From NCBI RefSeq assembly GCF_003025005.1, contig NZ_PVSS01000002.1, positions 1-64,000 on the forward strand: a stretch of 64,000 nt of DNA, written 5' to 3'. A program made the position numbers and the translations under genes. The notes below the pieces were generated by a model. It saw only the letters and a program-made list of their open reading frames with translations. It searched no databases and was not told where the DNA came from. This stretch comes from Brumimicrobium mesophilum. Its GTDB lineage: Bacteria; Bacteroidota; Bacteroidia; Flavobacteriales_D; Crocinitomicaceae. Every line of letters starts with the position of its first letter. Positions within the stretch are counted from its first letter, which is position 1. Of this stretch, positions 1 to 8,237 are shown piece after piece.

Positions 1-51
1 GTATGGAAACCCAAGGCCACGAGAAAGCGAATATCTAATAGGTAGCGTGGG

Positions 52-468
52 TTAATTAATCTTTTTTCCATTAAGTTCTATTAACTTCCGCTTGTCATAA
101 AGTTGCTTCCTTTGAATTTCATTATTCGAAATCTGATAAACGGCATATCTATAGTCTCCAAGGTAGGATTCCCACTCACTTCCAAAAGGTTCAATATCTT
201 GCCCAAAATTAGTGCTGTCAATACCCCAACCTTCCTTATATAAAGTTATAGTTATTGATTTCTCTTTAAGCGCTTCTTTGACAACCATACTATCAATTAC
301 ATTCTTTTTTTCGTATAAATTATCACCTGTTACGATAAAAAACAGATGTTCTGAACTATTTATATTACATTTCTCATAAAATTTCGAAGGAAACTGGATT
401 AACATATTTTTCTCACTCTTACATGAAAAAAGTACAACTGTTATAAGGATTAAAATAAATTTATACAT
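52..468 (-). CDS. Small predicted lipoprotein, function unknown
   Basis: The 138-residue product starts with a hydrophobic signal segment ending in a lipobox (LFSC, Cys about residue 16), so it is probably exported and lipidated. The mature part is polar, with a Trp- and Tyr-rich stretch in the middle (around WGIDSTNFGQ and WESYLGDYRYAVY). I do not recognise a family. It lies alone on the minus strand and its stop is almost at the window edge, so its downstream neighbour is not visible. The lipoprotein call rests on the N-terminus only. Confidence 0.7.
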   Translation of the reverse strand: MYKFILILITVVLFSCKSEKNMLIQFPSKFYEKCNINSSEHLFFIVTGDNLYEKKNVIDSMVVKEALKEKSITITLYKEGWGIDSTNFGQDIEPFGSEWESYLGDYRYAVYQISNNEIQRKQLYDKRKLIELNGKKIN

Positions 469-910
469 ATTAAAAACTACCTTTTATTGTGATAGGGATA
501 ACTAAATCATTTTTCATGGGCTCATACCTTCTTTGATACTGTAAAACCCAAAATACGGCAAGGGGAGAAAACATTCCTCGACCTCGCTACGGCGAGATTA
601 TTCTCGTGGTAGTATGAATCCTAGCTTCTACCAAAGTTAAAACTATAACTATTTTCAGATATTTACCAACACTACTCCATATAAAATTCCTTTCTCCCCG
701 CTAAAATCAATAACACTGCTGTATGAATAATCTTTTGGTCGAAAAACATAAACTTGCGCTGTCTGGTTCATTTACATTTCTAAAGTAAGTGTTTTTTCTT
801 GTCAAATATTAATTAATCACTTTTTTAATTTGCATTTATTTGCATTATATTTGTTTAATAATGTGATGGTAGGATTTTATTCTAAAAGCAATTACTAAAT
901 TAATAACATC
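469..910. other. Gene-free interval upstream of the antitoxin gene
   Basis: No convincing gene is visible here. It contains a short GC-richer stretch with a small hairpin (CTCGC-tacg-GCGAG, near 580-593) and, at its right end, the promoter of the antitoxin gene. Confidence 0.5.
846..853 (+). promoter_or_regulatory. Predicted -7 promoter element for the antitoxin gene
   Basis: TATATTTG fits the Bacteroidota -7 consensus TAnnTTTG and lies about 58 bp before the antitoxin ATG. Just upstream a near-direct repeat, TTTGCATTTA then TTTGCATTA (about 829-847), abuts the element and could be an operator for autoregulation. The operator role is inference. Confidence 0.45.
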
Positions 911-1120
911 ATGAAAGAAATTACATTAAAAGTTCCCGATACAAAATTAAACTTCTTTATGGAACTCGTTAATCAGCTTGGTTTAGAGATTAAGAATGAT
1001 GAAGTAAATATTCCTTTAGAACAGCAACAAGAAGTTCAAAGACGATTAGAACTTTTACAAGAAGGAAAAATGAAAACTAGAAGCTGGAGTGAAGCCAAAC
1101 AAGATATTTTTAAACCATAA
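911..1120 (+). CDS. Putative antitoxin of a ParD/RelB-like addiction module
   Basis: This 69-residue protein has a predicted N-terminal beta strand (KEITLKVPD), a helical middle and a basic C-terminal tail with Trp and Phe. That layout is typical of small antitoxins encoded upstream of ParE/RelE toxins. The stop codon directly abuts the degraded toxin frame that follows, as in a toxin-antitoxin operon. The assignment rests mainly on the recognisable ParE-like sequence downstream and on size. With its toxin broken, the antitoxin may be an orphan or may act on a related toxin elsewhere. Confidence 0.6.
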   Translation: MKEITLKVPDTKLNFFMELVNQLGLEIKNDEVNIPLEQQQEVQRRLELLQEGKMKTRSWSEAKQDIFKP

Positions 1121-1412
1121 TTGAATATTCTTTATCTATTTCAGAAGCCGCTGAGCTAGATATCCGAGACGCCTTTCTTTGGTATGAAGATCAAAAAGAT
1201 AATCTAGGCCTAAACTTTGAAAAACACATCTCCAAAACCATCCAAAACATTCAGAAAACCCGCTGAAGATTCAAATTCGTTACAATCAAACCAGAGTGGC
1301 ATTTTTAAATAAATTCCCTTACGGTGTGCATTTTAACATCAACGAAAATGAAATAATTATTATTGCCGTTTTTCATACTTCGCAAAGCCCGAAGATGTGG
1401 AATAAAAGTTAA
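1117..1412 (+). pseudogene. ParE/RelE-family toxin, broken by loss of start codon and a frameshift
   Basis: The first frame reads IEYSLSISEAAELDIRDAFL and onward to IQNIQKTR, then stops at TGA (1264-1266). A second frame continues KIQIRYNQTRVAFLNKFPYG to FHTSQSPKMWNKS and a TAA at 1410-1412. Together they give a full-length ParE-like toxin of about 97 residues with the family's typical C-terminal strands. Adding one C to the CCC run at 1259-1261 would join the two frames. The codon where ATG is expected, overlapping the antitoxin stop, reads ATA (1117-1119). An ancestral overlap ATGA changed to ATAA would explain both the TAA stop and the lost start. A sequencing error could account for the frameshift but not for both lesions. 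Confidence 0.75.
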
Positions 1413-1556
1413 GCCACGTCCTCGAAAAAACTTCATCAATATTCTTGGCAGCCCTTTAGGACTCTTTTATGGATTTTAAATCAAAACAAAATTAGAATTA
1501 GCGCATCCCCCACAAACGAGATGAAACCTCTCTCAAGTGGGTTCTAACTCTCACCT

Positions 1557-1611
1557 CTTTTGCTCTTGAGCAAAAGCAATTCATCTGGTACGGACGTTTT
1601 GTAAAACGTCC
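1557..1611. repeat. Palindrome pair, copy A of the dispersed family
   Basis: The stem CTTTTGCTC/GAGCAAAAG (1557-1576) is followed by GGACGTTTTGTAAAACGTCC (1592-1611). The second is a variant of the GGACGCTTTG/CAAAGCGTCC palindrome found at 4184, 5054 and 22468. Confidence 0.75.
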
Positions 1612-1742
1612 ACCCACACCAGATAATGGAATTGCATATTATTCAAAAAAATGATTTCTACTAGTTTTTTTCTTTTTTAAGAACCCTATCTATTCCTCAA
1701 TAATTCCCGATAAGAAACCACACGCTAACCTCAATAAATCCT

Positions 1743-1750
1743 TATCTTTG
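1743..1750 (+). promoter_or_regulatory. Predicted -7 promoter element for the HAD phosphatase gene
   Basis: TATCTTTG matches TAnnTTTG and lies 16 bp before the GTG start codon, implying a very short leader. Confidence 0.45.
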
Positions 1751-1766
1751 CAGTAAAACAAGTATT

Positions 1767-2438
1767 GTGAATTTCAAGGACAAAGAACTTATTATTTTCG
1801 ATTTTGATGGAACACTCATAAACAGTATTCCAGATCTTACATCAGCTATCAACAAAATGTTGTCGCATTACAGCTTGTCTGCTTTAACCATTGAGCAAGT
1901 GACTCCTTTTATCGGAAATGGCGCAAAACCTTTGGTGAAAAGATCTTTAGAAGCATCGGTGAATCAGAATAGTGAAATAAAAATAGAGTTTGATGAAGCG
2001 TTCGACATTTATTTGTCAGCGTACAATGAAATAACGTGCGAAGATACTTTCATGTATCCTGGCGTTCTTGAAACCTTAAACTACCTTGATCAAAAAGGAG
2101 TTAAAATGGCAATTTGCACAAATAAGCCTTTCAAATTTATCGAACCTATTTTAGATACTTTAAAAATTAAACATTTCTTTAAATCTTGGGTTGGAGAAGA
2201 TTCTTTGGCCGAGAAAAAACCAAATGCTTTACCGCTTGTTCACTTAGTAAATACGCTAAATTCATCAATTGAAAGAAGTATTATGATTGGAGATTCAAAA
2301 AATGATATTCTCGCTGCTCAAAATGCTAAAATGGAAAGTATTGGTGTGAGTTATGGATATAATTATAATGAAAAAATCTCTGATTACCACCCAACTTTAG
2401 TTGTCGATGATTTTGCCGATTTACAAAACTATTTCTAA
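1767..2438 (+). CDS. HAD-superfamily hydrolase, phosphoglycolate-phosphatase-like
   Basis: The 223-residue protein has the HAD nucleophile motif DFDGTL (residues 12-17, with Asp12 and Asp14 as nucleophile and acid/base), a helical cap region, a motif II-like CTNKP, a Lys in the EKKPN stretch and motif IV GDSKNDILAA. This is the arrangement of Gph-type phosphatases, which remove phosphate from 2-phosphoglycolate or similar small phosphorylated molecules. Length fits the family. The start is GTG, chosen because it gives the usual short lead-in to motif I. The following FAD oxidoreductase begins one base after the stop, so the two are probably co-transcribed. The exact substrate cannot be told. 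Confidence 0.85.
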   Translation: MNFKDKELIIFDFDGTLINSIPDLTSAINKMLSHYSLSALTIEQVTPFIGNGAKPLVKRSLEASVNQNSEIKIEFDEAFDIYLSAYNEITCEDTFMYPGVLETLNYLDQKGVKMAICTNKPFKFIEPILDTLKIKHFFKSWVGEDSLAEKKPNALPLVHLVNTLNSSIERSIMIGDSKNDILAAQNAKMESIGVSYGYNYNEKISDYHPTLVVDDFADLQNYF

Positions 2439-2439
2439 A

Positions 2440-3873
2440 ATGGATAAAATTTATAATGTAGGTGTCATTGGAGGTGGTGTTTCGGGCGTTGTTACCGCGT
2501 TAGAATTGGCTAAATACGGAATTGATACTGTTTTGTTCGAACAAGAAAATAGTGTTGTGAACGGTCCGCCTTTCTGTCATTTGCATGCCGGTGGAAATCT
2601 TTATCCTGATATTTCTGATGAACAATGCCGTTTGCTGATGAAACAATCCATTGAAATGGCGCGCTTATTTCCGCAATCTATCGATAAAAGACCTACGTTT
2701 ATTAGTATTCCAAAATCACAAAAATATGATGTTGATATGATTCAGCATCGTTTAGATATGCTGGTTGAATACTACAAAACTTTAATTGATGAAGATCCGT
2801 TAAATGAAATTCTCGGAACTCCAGAAAATTATTATAAAACATATTCAAAAGAAGATTTAATTGAGTTAGCAAAGCAACCAACAGTTGATATCCCGAGTAC
2901 TCCAGACCAATGGATCACTAATGCGATTAAATTTATTGATTACGAAAAATTGAAAACTCCAATTACTTTAGTTCAAGAATATGGATGGAATCAGTTTAGA
3001 TTAGGAGCTCAAGCACAACTGGCCTTAAATAAATCGGAAAAGTGTCTTTTAAAAACGAATACTGAGGTAAAGCTAATTAAAGACGTTCGCAATGAAAATG
3101 TCGACTACAATTGGGAAATCCATACAGAATATGAAGTTTTTAAGGTCAATTATTTAGTCAATTCTTGTGGATTTAAAACAGGAAAATTCGACGAGTCTCT
3201 TCACATCAATTCGGGTAGACTAATTGAATTTAAAGCAGCCTATGTTTCAAAATGGCAGCCTATCTCTGGTTTAATTCCTGAGTTGATCTTCCATGGAGAA
3301 CGCGGTACGCCTAACGGAATGGTACAATTAACTCCCTACAGTCAAGATTATTATCAAATTCACGGGATGACCCAAAATATCACCCTATTCAAGGATGGAT
3401 TAATACATTCTAATGATGATGAAGCACAACCAGAATTTAATGATGACATCAATCAAAAATTGTTTCGTGGTTGGGAATCGGATGATATAAAAACGAGAAC
3501 AGAAAATGCAATTGACTCCGTTTCCAAGTTCGTTCCATCTTTTACAAATGCGACGGTTGGCGGTCCTCCCCTTTTTGGAGCCCAACAAATTCCTGGTGAT
3601 GACGCAACTTTAAGGGTTGGCGAAGTAAGTTTTCCATATAAATCTTATGCAAGAAGCGAAATCGTGAAGGCTTCTTCAGCATTAACTGTGGCCAATCAGA
3701 TTTTAGATAAAATTCAAGAAGAGAAAATTGTTCCTTTTATTTCAAAAAGAATTATCCAAAATTCATTACTCGAAGCTGTTTCTAAAAATGAAATTGATGA
3801 ACTTTCAGCGGAATTAGCTATAGAACGTGGTTATCCAGAAGCGATGTCGAGGTTGATTATAGAACGAAATTAA
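2440..3873 (+). CDS. FAD-dependent oxidoreductase (DAO-like fold)
   Basis: The start at 2440 (MDKIYNVG) is preferred over an in-frame codon at 2401 because it places the dinucleotide-binding strand VGVIGGGVSG at the N-terminus and avoids overlap with the HAD gene. The 477-residue product has a GxGxxG Rossmann motif followed by the helix VVTALELAKYG and an acidic strand end (LFEQE), typical of FAD-binding oxidoreductases. The C-terminal third includes a Gly-rich GGPPLFG segment and a likely second FAD contact (FPYKSYARSEIVKASSALTV). It resembles the broad DAO / malate:quinone-oxidoreductase-like group. The substrate is unknown. The HAD gene ends one base upstream, suggesting an operon. Confidence 0.75.
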   Translation: MDKIYNVGVIGGGVSGVVTALELAKYGIDTVLFEQENSVVNGPPFCHLHAGGNLYPDISDEQCRLLMKQSIEMARLFPQSIDKRPTFISIPKSQKYDVDMIQHRLDMLVEYYKTLIDEDPLNEILGTPENYYKTYSKEDLIELAKQPTVDIPSTPDQWITNAIKFIDYEKLKTPITLVQEYGWNQFRLGAQAQLALNKSEKCLLKTNTEVKLIKDVRNENVDYNWEIHTEYEVFKVNYLVNSCGFKTGKFDESLHINSGRLIEFKAAYVSKWQPISGLIPELIFHGERGTPNGMVQLTPYSQDYYQIHGMTQNITLFKDGLIHSNDDEAQPEFNDDINQKLFRGWESDDIKTRTENAIDSVSKFVPSFTNATVGGPPLFGAQQIPGDDATLRVGEVSFPYKSYARSEIVKASSALTVANQILDKIQEEKIVPFISKRIIQNSLLEAVSKNEIDELSAELAIERGYPEAMSRLIIERN

Positions 3874-3960
3874 AATTAAGAATTGAGCAATTACGAATGA
3901 GTTTAAGTTCAAATGTATTTCATTACGAATCACTTTCAAAATTCTCAAATTTATCTTTTT

Positions 3961-4034
3961 CTTTTGGGGCTGCCCTATTCAATTCTTTAACCAAAATAGC
4001 TCCATTTAAAAAGCAAATACAAAGAATTGAATAG
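3961..4034 (+). pseudogene. Remnant of the 3' end of a gene like that at 21993-22274
   Basis: Read from 3960, this stretch encodes SFGAALFNSLTKIAPFKKQI and then QRIE and a stop, matching the last 24 residues of the 93-residue protein at 21993-22274. Six of 74 bases differ, four of five changed codons are non-synonymous, and similarity fades upstream of about 3945. It is a truncated duplicate carried on the repeat, not a functional gene. Confidence 0.7.
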
Positions 4035-4120
4035 GTCGGGTCATTCGCTATATCTTTTTATTTCCGCGAGTTTTCAACTCGTGATAATAAAAAGGATGCC
4101 GCTGCTACCCCTTAGCCGAG
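3961..4120. repeat. Long-hairpin composite repeat, copy 1
   Basis: This block aligns without gaps to 22201-22360, with about 13 differences in 160 bases (about 92% identity by eye). It holds a gene 3'-end remnant followed by an imperfect inverted repeat, 4051-4097: ATCTTTTTATT pairs with AATAAAAAGGAT around an inner CGAG/CTCG stem. It continues with the motif GCCGCTGCTACCCC. Confidence 0.85.
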
Positions 4121-4144
4121 ATTTAAGCTTGACAGAAAACTGTT

Positions 4145-4240
4145 CCCTCAAATTTCATTAATGAAATTTCCCTGCCATAGTACGGACGCTTTGCAAAGCG
4201 TCCATACAAGGCAACCGCTTTTTCGTTTGCGAAAAAGAAG
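4145..4240. repeat. Three-palindrome repeat, copy B
   Basis: Three palindromes follow one another: AAATTTCATTAATGAAATTT (4150-4169, perfect), GGACGCTTTGCAAAGCGTCC (4184-4203, perfect), and the hairpin CTTTTTCG-tttg-CGAAAAAG (4218-4237). The same order occurs at 5021-5110. Confidence 0.85.
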
Positions 4241-4309
4241 GAAAAGATTCCTCATACATCTTTTAATAACATTTTTTTCTTAAACATTATGAACTTCAAC
4301 CCAACCAAC

Positions 4310-4897
4310 CTATCCATTATTTTTTGGTTTTCCAACAATCACATATTTCACAAAATACTCATACAAATATATCAATCCAATTAAGCTGAAAATGTAGACA
4401 AATGCTAGAAAATAGATGCTTAAATTTTGACCCCATTCATCAGAGTTTGGTCCATACAACACCCTACCTAAACGAACGAAGGCAACCATCAAAATCGCTC
4501 CTGCTATTATAGTAAATAAAGTTTTCAAAGCGACAGAAAGTATGGAATAACGAAACAATTGATCTCTTTTGTATTGTTGGTAATTCATTTTCGAATGGGC
4601 TTGTGCCCTACTATTTCCTTTTCTCGTTCTACGGTTTACATCTTGCTGATATTTTTGCTTGACCCTTGGATTCGCTCGCTGCATACGTTGCATCTTAAGC
4701 AATCTGTCATAAGCCAAACGCGTTTTTCTATCAGACAAACAACTATATGCAACTTCAATTTCAATAAATTTATCTTTCGCGTTTTCCGATGAATTTAAAT
4801 CTGGATGGTATTGTTTGGCTAGTTTTCTGAAAGCTTTTTTTATTTCAGATGAATCTGCATTTTCCGATATTTCTAATGTTGTGTAGTATGTGGACAT
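4310..4897 (-). CDS. Membrane-anchored DnaJ-domain protein
   Basis: The first 65 or so residues form a J domain with the invariant HPD tripeptide (residues 31-33) between helices II and III, so it should stimulate an Hsp70 (DnaK) ATPase. A basic linker rich in Arg, Lys and Gln follows. The C-terminal half has two hydrophobic segments, one near TIIAGAILMVAFV and one near YFLAFVYIFSLIGLIYLY, indicating anchoring in the inner membrane with the J domain presumably cytoplasmic. It lacks the Gly/Phe and zinc-finger regions of true DnaJ, so it is a type III J protein with an unknown client. It stands alone, flanked by repeat-filled gaps. Confidence 0.85.
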   Translation of the reverse strand: MSTYYTTLEISENADSSEIKKAFRKLAKQYHPDLNSSENAKDKFIEIEVAYSCLSDRKTRLAYDRLLKMQRMQRANPRVKQKYQQDVNRRTRKGNSRAQAHSKMNYQQYKRDQLFRYSILSVALKTLFTIIAGAILMVAFVRLGRVLYGPNSDEWGQNLSIYFLAFVYIFSLIGLIYLYEYFVKYVIVGKPKNNG

Positions 4898-5264
4898 GAA
4901 ATAAATAATTCAAAATAACAAACCTACTAAATATTTCACTACCTAATTTCAATCAGGTTAAGAATTAACCGTCCATACGGACGGTTTTCAAACCGTCCCC
5001 AGCAAACCAACCTTTCCCTCAAATTTCATTAATGAAATTTCCCTGCCGTAGTACGGACGCTTTGCAAAGCGTCCGTACAAGGCAACCGCTTTTTCCTATG
5101 CGAAAACAAGGGAAATCTAAACTCCATCTTTAGATTGTATGCTACTTAATTCATTTTTTTTGGACGACTCAATTCTAGCCTTTTTTCATTCAATTATAAA
5201 ATTAGTCTTACTTAAAAATATTACTTTTACAACCCTTGAATAAAGAAAATATTGATATTCTTCT
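4898..5264. other. Gene-free interval filled by palindromic repeats
   Basis: Copy C of the palindrome family occupies 4969-5110. No gene is visible. The last 100 bases are AT-rich and presumably hold the promoter of the membrane-protein gene. Confidence 0.6.
4969..5110. repeat. Palindrome repeat, copy C, with an extra unit
   Basis: The near-palindrome GGACGGTTTTCAAACCGTCC (4979-4998) precedes AAATTTCATTAATGAAATTT (5021-5040) and a perfect 28-bp palindrome (5051-5078) whose core is GGACGCTTTGCAAAGCGTCC. A degenerate third hairpin (GCTTTTT...GCGAAAA) follows. It is nearly identical to copy B over the shared part. Confidence 0.85.
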
Positions 5265-7046
5265 TTGAAAGAATCCAAACTTTTAAATTCACTCCATAAA
5301 TTAAAACAATTGAGTTTGTTAAAAAATAAATTCATATCCCCATCTAATATTTGTCTGATTATAATTTCAGTATCAGCAATTTTGTTCTCAATTCACGGGG
5401 GATTAACGGATATGAATGGAAATAATCGAAACACTATTTCTAGTGATGGCCTTGGATATTATAACTATTTACCTTCTATCTTTATTCATGACGACTTTTC
5501 AGATAAGTTCGAAAATAGCACATTCATTTTACCTTTGAATGACAGTACAGCCTATAATAAATACTTTTCAGGTACTGCTGTACTCATTAGTCCTTTTTTT
5601 GCTGCAGGCCATTTATCAGCCTATCTTTTCGGATATGAACAGAATGGATTTTCTATTCCGTATCAAACTTCTGTCGCATTTGCAGGATTATTCTATCTAT
5701 TTCTAGGATTGCATTTTCTTCGGAAATTATTAAAGTCATATAATTTTTCAGAATTCTCTATTTCTGCAACATTACTTTTATTATTCTTTGGAACAAATTT
5801 GCTGTCATATAGCACTTTGAGTCCTTCTATGTCCCATGTTTACTCCTTTTCATTAATTTCAGTCGGACTTTATTTGGCAAGGAGTTATTGGGTTTCAAAT
5901 GAAAGTAAAACCAAAAATCTGATTGCTTTTAGCATTGTTTTAGCCCTGATTGTCTTGATTCGTCCAATTAATGGTTGCGTTCTATTCCTTTTCCCCTTTC
6001 TTTCAAACAATTACATTCAATGGAAAAATGAATGGAAATCAATCCTCGGCGATAGAAGCACTTATTTTTCTGCCATTATTTTTATTGCAATTCTGTTTGT
6101 TCAACCCTATTTGTGGTATTTACAAACTGGTCAATGGTTTATTTGGAGTTATGCTGGTGAAGGTTTTAACTTTTCGGAACCTAGAATCACAGATGTGCTC
6201 TTTAGTTTTAGAAAAGGTTGGTGGATTTATACTCCATTGATGATTATTTCTACAATTGGATTATTCTTCTGGTTCAAAAAGAATGTTTTTTTAGCAATTG
6301 GTCTTAGTTTCTTCGTTTTATTTTTCATTTATATAACGAGTAGTTGGTGGAATTGGTATTATGGATCCTCATTCGGACAACGACCTTTTATCGATATATA
6401 TGGAATTATGGCATTGGGCTTGGCTGTTCTTTTGGATCATTTCACTAATTGGAAAAAATATGTTTTGCTTTCCCTTGGTGTCATTTTTTCTGCTTTAAAC
6501 CTAGTCCAAACTTACCAATATGAAAATCAAATTTTGTCTCCAGATTTTATGACAAAAGAGAAATATGAATTTGTTTTCTTAGAAACAGACGAGTCTTTTA
6601 AAGACATTTTTGGTGGTTATTCTGATATTGAGCCTTTCAATGCAGAACTAAAATCAGTATATCATCATAAAGTTGAAAATTTCGATTGTAAAAATGTAGA
6701 ATATTGTGGTATTCCAAAGAAGAATATTGACACCTATGAAAGTCAAGGTTTGTGGTTAGAAGTGAATGTAAAATGGGAAACTTTTGAAAAACTTAGCCCA
6801 GATAGTGTTCTCTTGGTTGTTCAATTAGCAAATCAAGAAAAGAGTATTTCATATTTTACAGCAGGGTTAACACCAGTTCCTAGAAATAAAGCAAATTTAG
6901 TTGAGGATGAAAATTATACTTTCCACTTCAAAGAATACCGCGAAGATAATTGTGATGTATCTATTTTTATATGGAATAGATCTTTGTCAGACTTTAAAAT
7001 AAATTCAATCGACGCCGAAATTTCAACAATTAATTTCAATGATTAA
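5265..7046 (+). CDS. Polytopic membrane protein, GT-C-like, function unknown
   Basis: The 593-residue protein has a first membrane segment near residues 28-45 followed by a short polar loop containing ISSDGLGYYNYLPSIF, then about nine more hydrophobic segments to about residue 420, and a soluble C-terminal region of about 170 residues. This resembles the membrane part of GT-C glycosyltransferases or O-antigen-type integral membrane proteins, including an acidic first loop, but no decisive catalytic motif was found. The start is TTG. The first in-frame ATG lies after the first membrane segment and would delete it, so an upstream non-ATG start is more plausible. It is a single-gene unit. Confidence 0.65.
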   Translation: MKESKLLNSLHKLKQLSLLKNKFISPSNICLIIISVSAILFSIHGGLTDMNGNNRNTISSDGLGYYNYLPSIFIHDDFSDKFENSTFILPLNDSTAYNKYFSGTAVLISPFFAAGHLSAYLFGYEQNGFSIPYQTSVAFAGLFYLFLGLHFLRKLLKSYNFSEFSISATLLLLFFGTNLLSYSTLSPSMSHVYSFSLISVGLYLARSYWVSNESKTKNLIAFSIVLALIVLIRPINGCVLFLFPFLSNNYIQWKNEWKSILGDRSTYFSAIIFIAILFVQPYLWYLQTGQWFIWSYAGEGFNFSEPRITDVLFSFRKGWWIYTPLMIISTIGLFFWFKKNVFLAIGLSFFVLFFIYITSSWWNWYYGSSFGQRPFIDIYGIMALGLAVLLDHFTNWKKYVLLSLGVIFSALNLVQTYQYENQILSPDFMTKEKYEFVFLETDESFKDIFGGYSDIEPFNAELKSVYHHKVENFDCKNVEYCGIPKKNIDTYESQGLWLEVNVKWETFEKLSPDSVLLVVQLANQEKSISYFTAGLTPVPRNKANLVEDENYTFHFKEYREDNCDVSIFIWNRSLSDFKINSIDAEISTINFND

Positions 7047-7156
7047 CTCCTTGCGAAACTGTAGCGTAATTATATAGAAGAAAATCAAATTCAATCAATA
7101 ATTATTGATAAAAAACACTGTAATTGAATCTCATGTTTTTTAACTATTTTAGTAAC

Positions 7157-8158
7157 ATGAAAAAATTATCACTACTGATATTAGTTATTTTTGCATTCAC
7201 CTCTTGCAATAAAGAGGGAGTTAAAATTGATGATTCCATTTCTTTTTCAGATGTAAAAACTCAATTCTACTCTGATATTATTGTTATTATAGAATATGAT
7301 GTAACCGTAGAAGGAAATCCTATTTTTCGAGAAAGTGGAACAATTATTACCGTTGATCCTGAAGTTTCATATTTTAATCATAAGGTTAAGAATGAAGAGG
7401 AGTTTAAAGAAAACGTGAGCATAAATTTGAGTGTAGAGGCTGAAACGCAATATTATGTAAGACCTTATGTTATTACTTTTGAAGATACTGTTTATGGAGA
7501 TGTCCAATCCTTTATGTCTGGCTCATATTTTAAAGATGGAAATGGCGTTTCTGATGCTTCAGGAAATAATTATGAGACTATAATTCTTGGAAATCAAGAA
7601 TGGATGGCTGAAAATTTGAAAAGTTCTCAATACTGTAATGGAGATTCAATTCCATTCTCGGTGAATGACACCATCTATTTTGAACGCTATAACGAAGCAC
7701 AGTCAGTGTATTATGACTATGACACAAGCAACTTCAACACTTATGGCATGATGTACTCCGGTTATGCCATTTTAGATAGTAGAAATATCTGCCCATGTGG
7801 TTGGAGTGTGCCAACAAGCTATGATTGGGATGAATTATTTACGTATTTAGGGAATAACAAGTTTGTTGGAGGAAAAATGAAATCAACGGGTGTCTTAGAA
7901 GACGGAACTGGCTTATGGGAAAGTCCAAATGGTTTAGCTAATAATCTATCTGGATTTACAGCTCTCCCTGGAGGATACCAAGTAAGTCCTAGTTCTTTTT
8001 ATGGAAAAAATTCCTACGGAAACTTCACTTTTATAAACGCAAATGAATCACAACCCTTTGTACAAATGATTTCAATTGATTATATACGTGGCCAAATACA
8101 TGTTTTAAATAATAATAACAGCAGCGGAATGTATGTAAGGTGTATAAAAGATGCTTAA
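7157..8158 (+). CDS. FISUMP-domain lipoprotein
   Basis: The start at 7157 (MKKLSLLILVIFAF) gives a clean lipoprotein signal with lipobox FTSC. An upstream in-frame TTG at 7124 would add an unlikely lead. The C-terminal two thirds show the marks of the Fibrobacter succinogenes major paralogous (FISUMP) domain: a start DASGNNYETI, then ILGNQEWMAENLK, the mid segment NICPCGWSVPTSYDWDEL, and a late Gly-rich FTALPGGYQ. The N-terminal portion is probably a beta-sandwich (fibronectin-like). The protein should be a surface or periplasmic lipoprotein. FISUMP function is poorly known, with suggested roles in adhesion or carbohydrate binding. Confidence 0.85.
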   Translation: MKKLSLLILVIFAFTSCNKEGVKIDDSISFSDVKTQFYSDIIVIIEYDVTVEGNPIFRESGTIITVDPEVSYFNHKVKNEEEFKENVSINLSVEAETQYYVRPYVITFEDTVYGDVQSFMSGSYFKDGNGVSDASGNNYETIILGNQEWMAENLKSSQYCNGDSIPFSVNDTIYFERYNEAQSVYYDYDTSNFNTYGMMYSGYAILDSRNICPCGWSVPTSYDWDELFTYLGNNKFVGGKMKSTGVLEDGTGLWESPNGLANNLSGFTALPGGYQVSPSSFYGKNSYGNFTFINANESQPFVQMISIDYIRGQIHVLNNNNSSGMYVRCIKDA

Positions 8159-8237
8159 CTGGCATGAATAATTGAAATCGACATAACGCAAATATAATTT
8201 AGTTATACTATTTAATTAATGATTTTAGTCAAAAGAA

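Larger units (their letters stand above)
1413..1766. other. Gene-free interval with palindromes
   Basis: No gene is visible. The interval contains two dispersed-family palindromes (1557-1576 and 1592-1611) and, near its right end, a -7 promoter element for the HAD gene. Confidence 0.5.
3874..4309. other. Gene-free interval filled by a composite repeat
   Basis: The interval is occupied mostly by the 160-bp long-hairpin repeat (3961-4120) and the three-palindrome repeat (4145-4240). No intact gene is visible. Confidence 0.7.

Noticed and set aside
2-55. Possible 3' end of a gene entering from the left edge (a 17-codon frame ending at TAA)
   Set aside because: Too short to judge and it overlaps the stop of the minus-strand lipoprotein gene by four bases.
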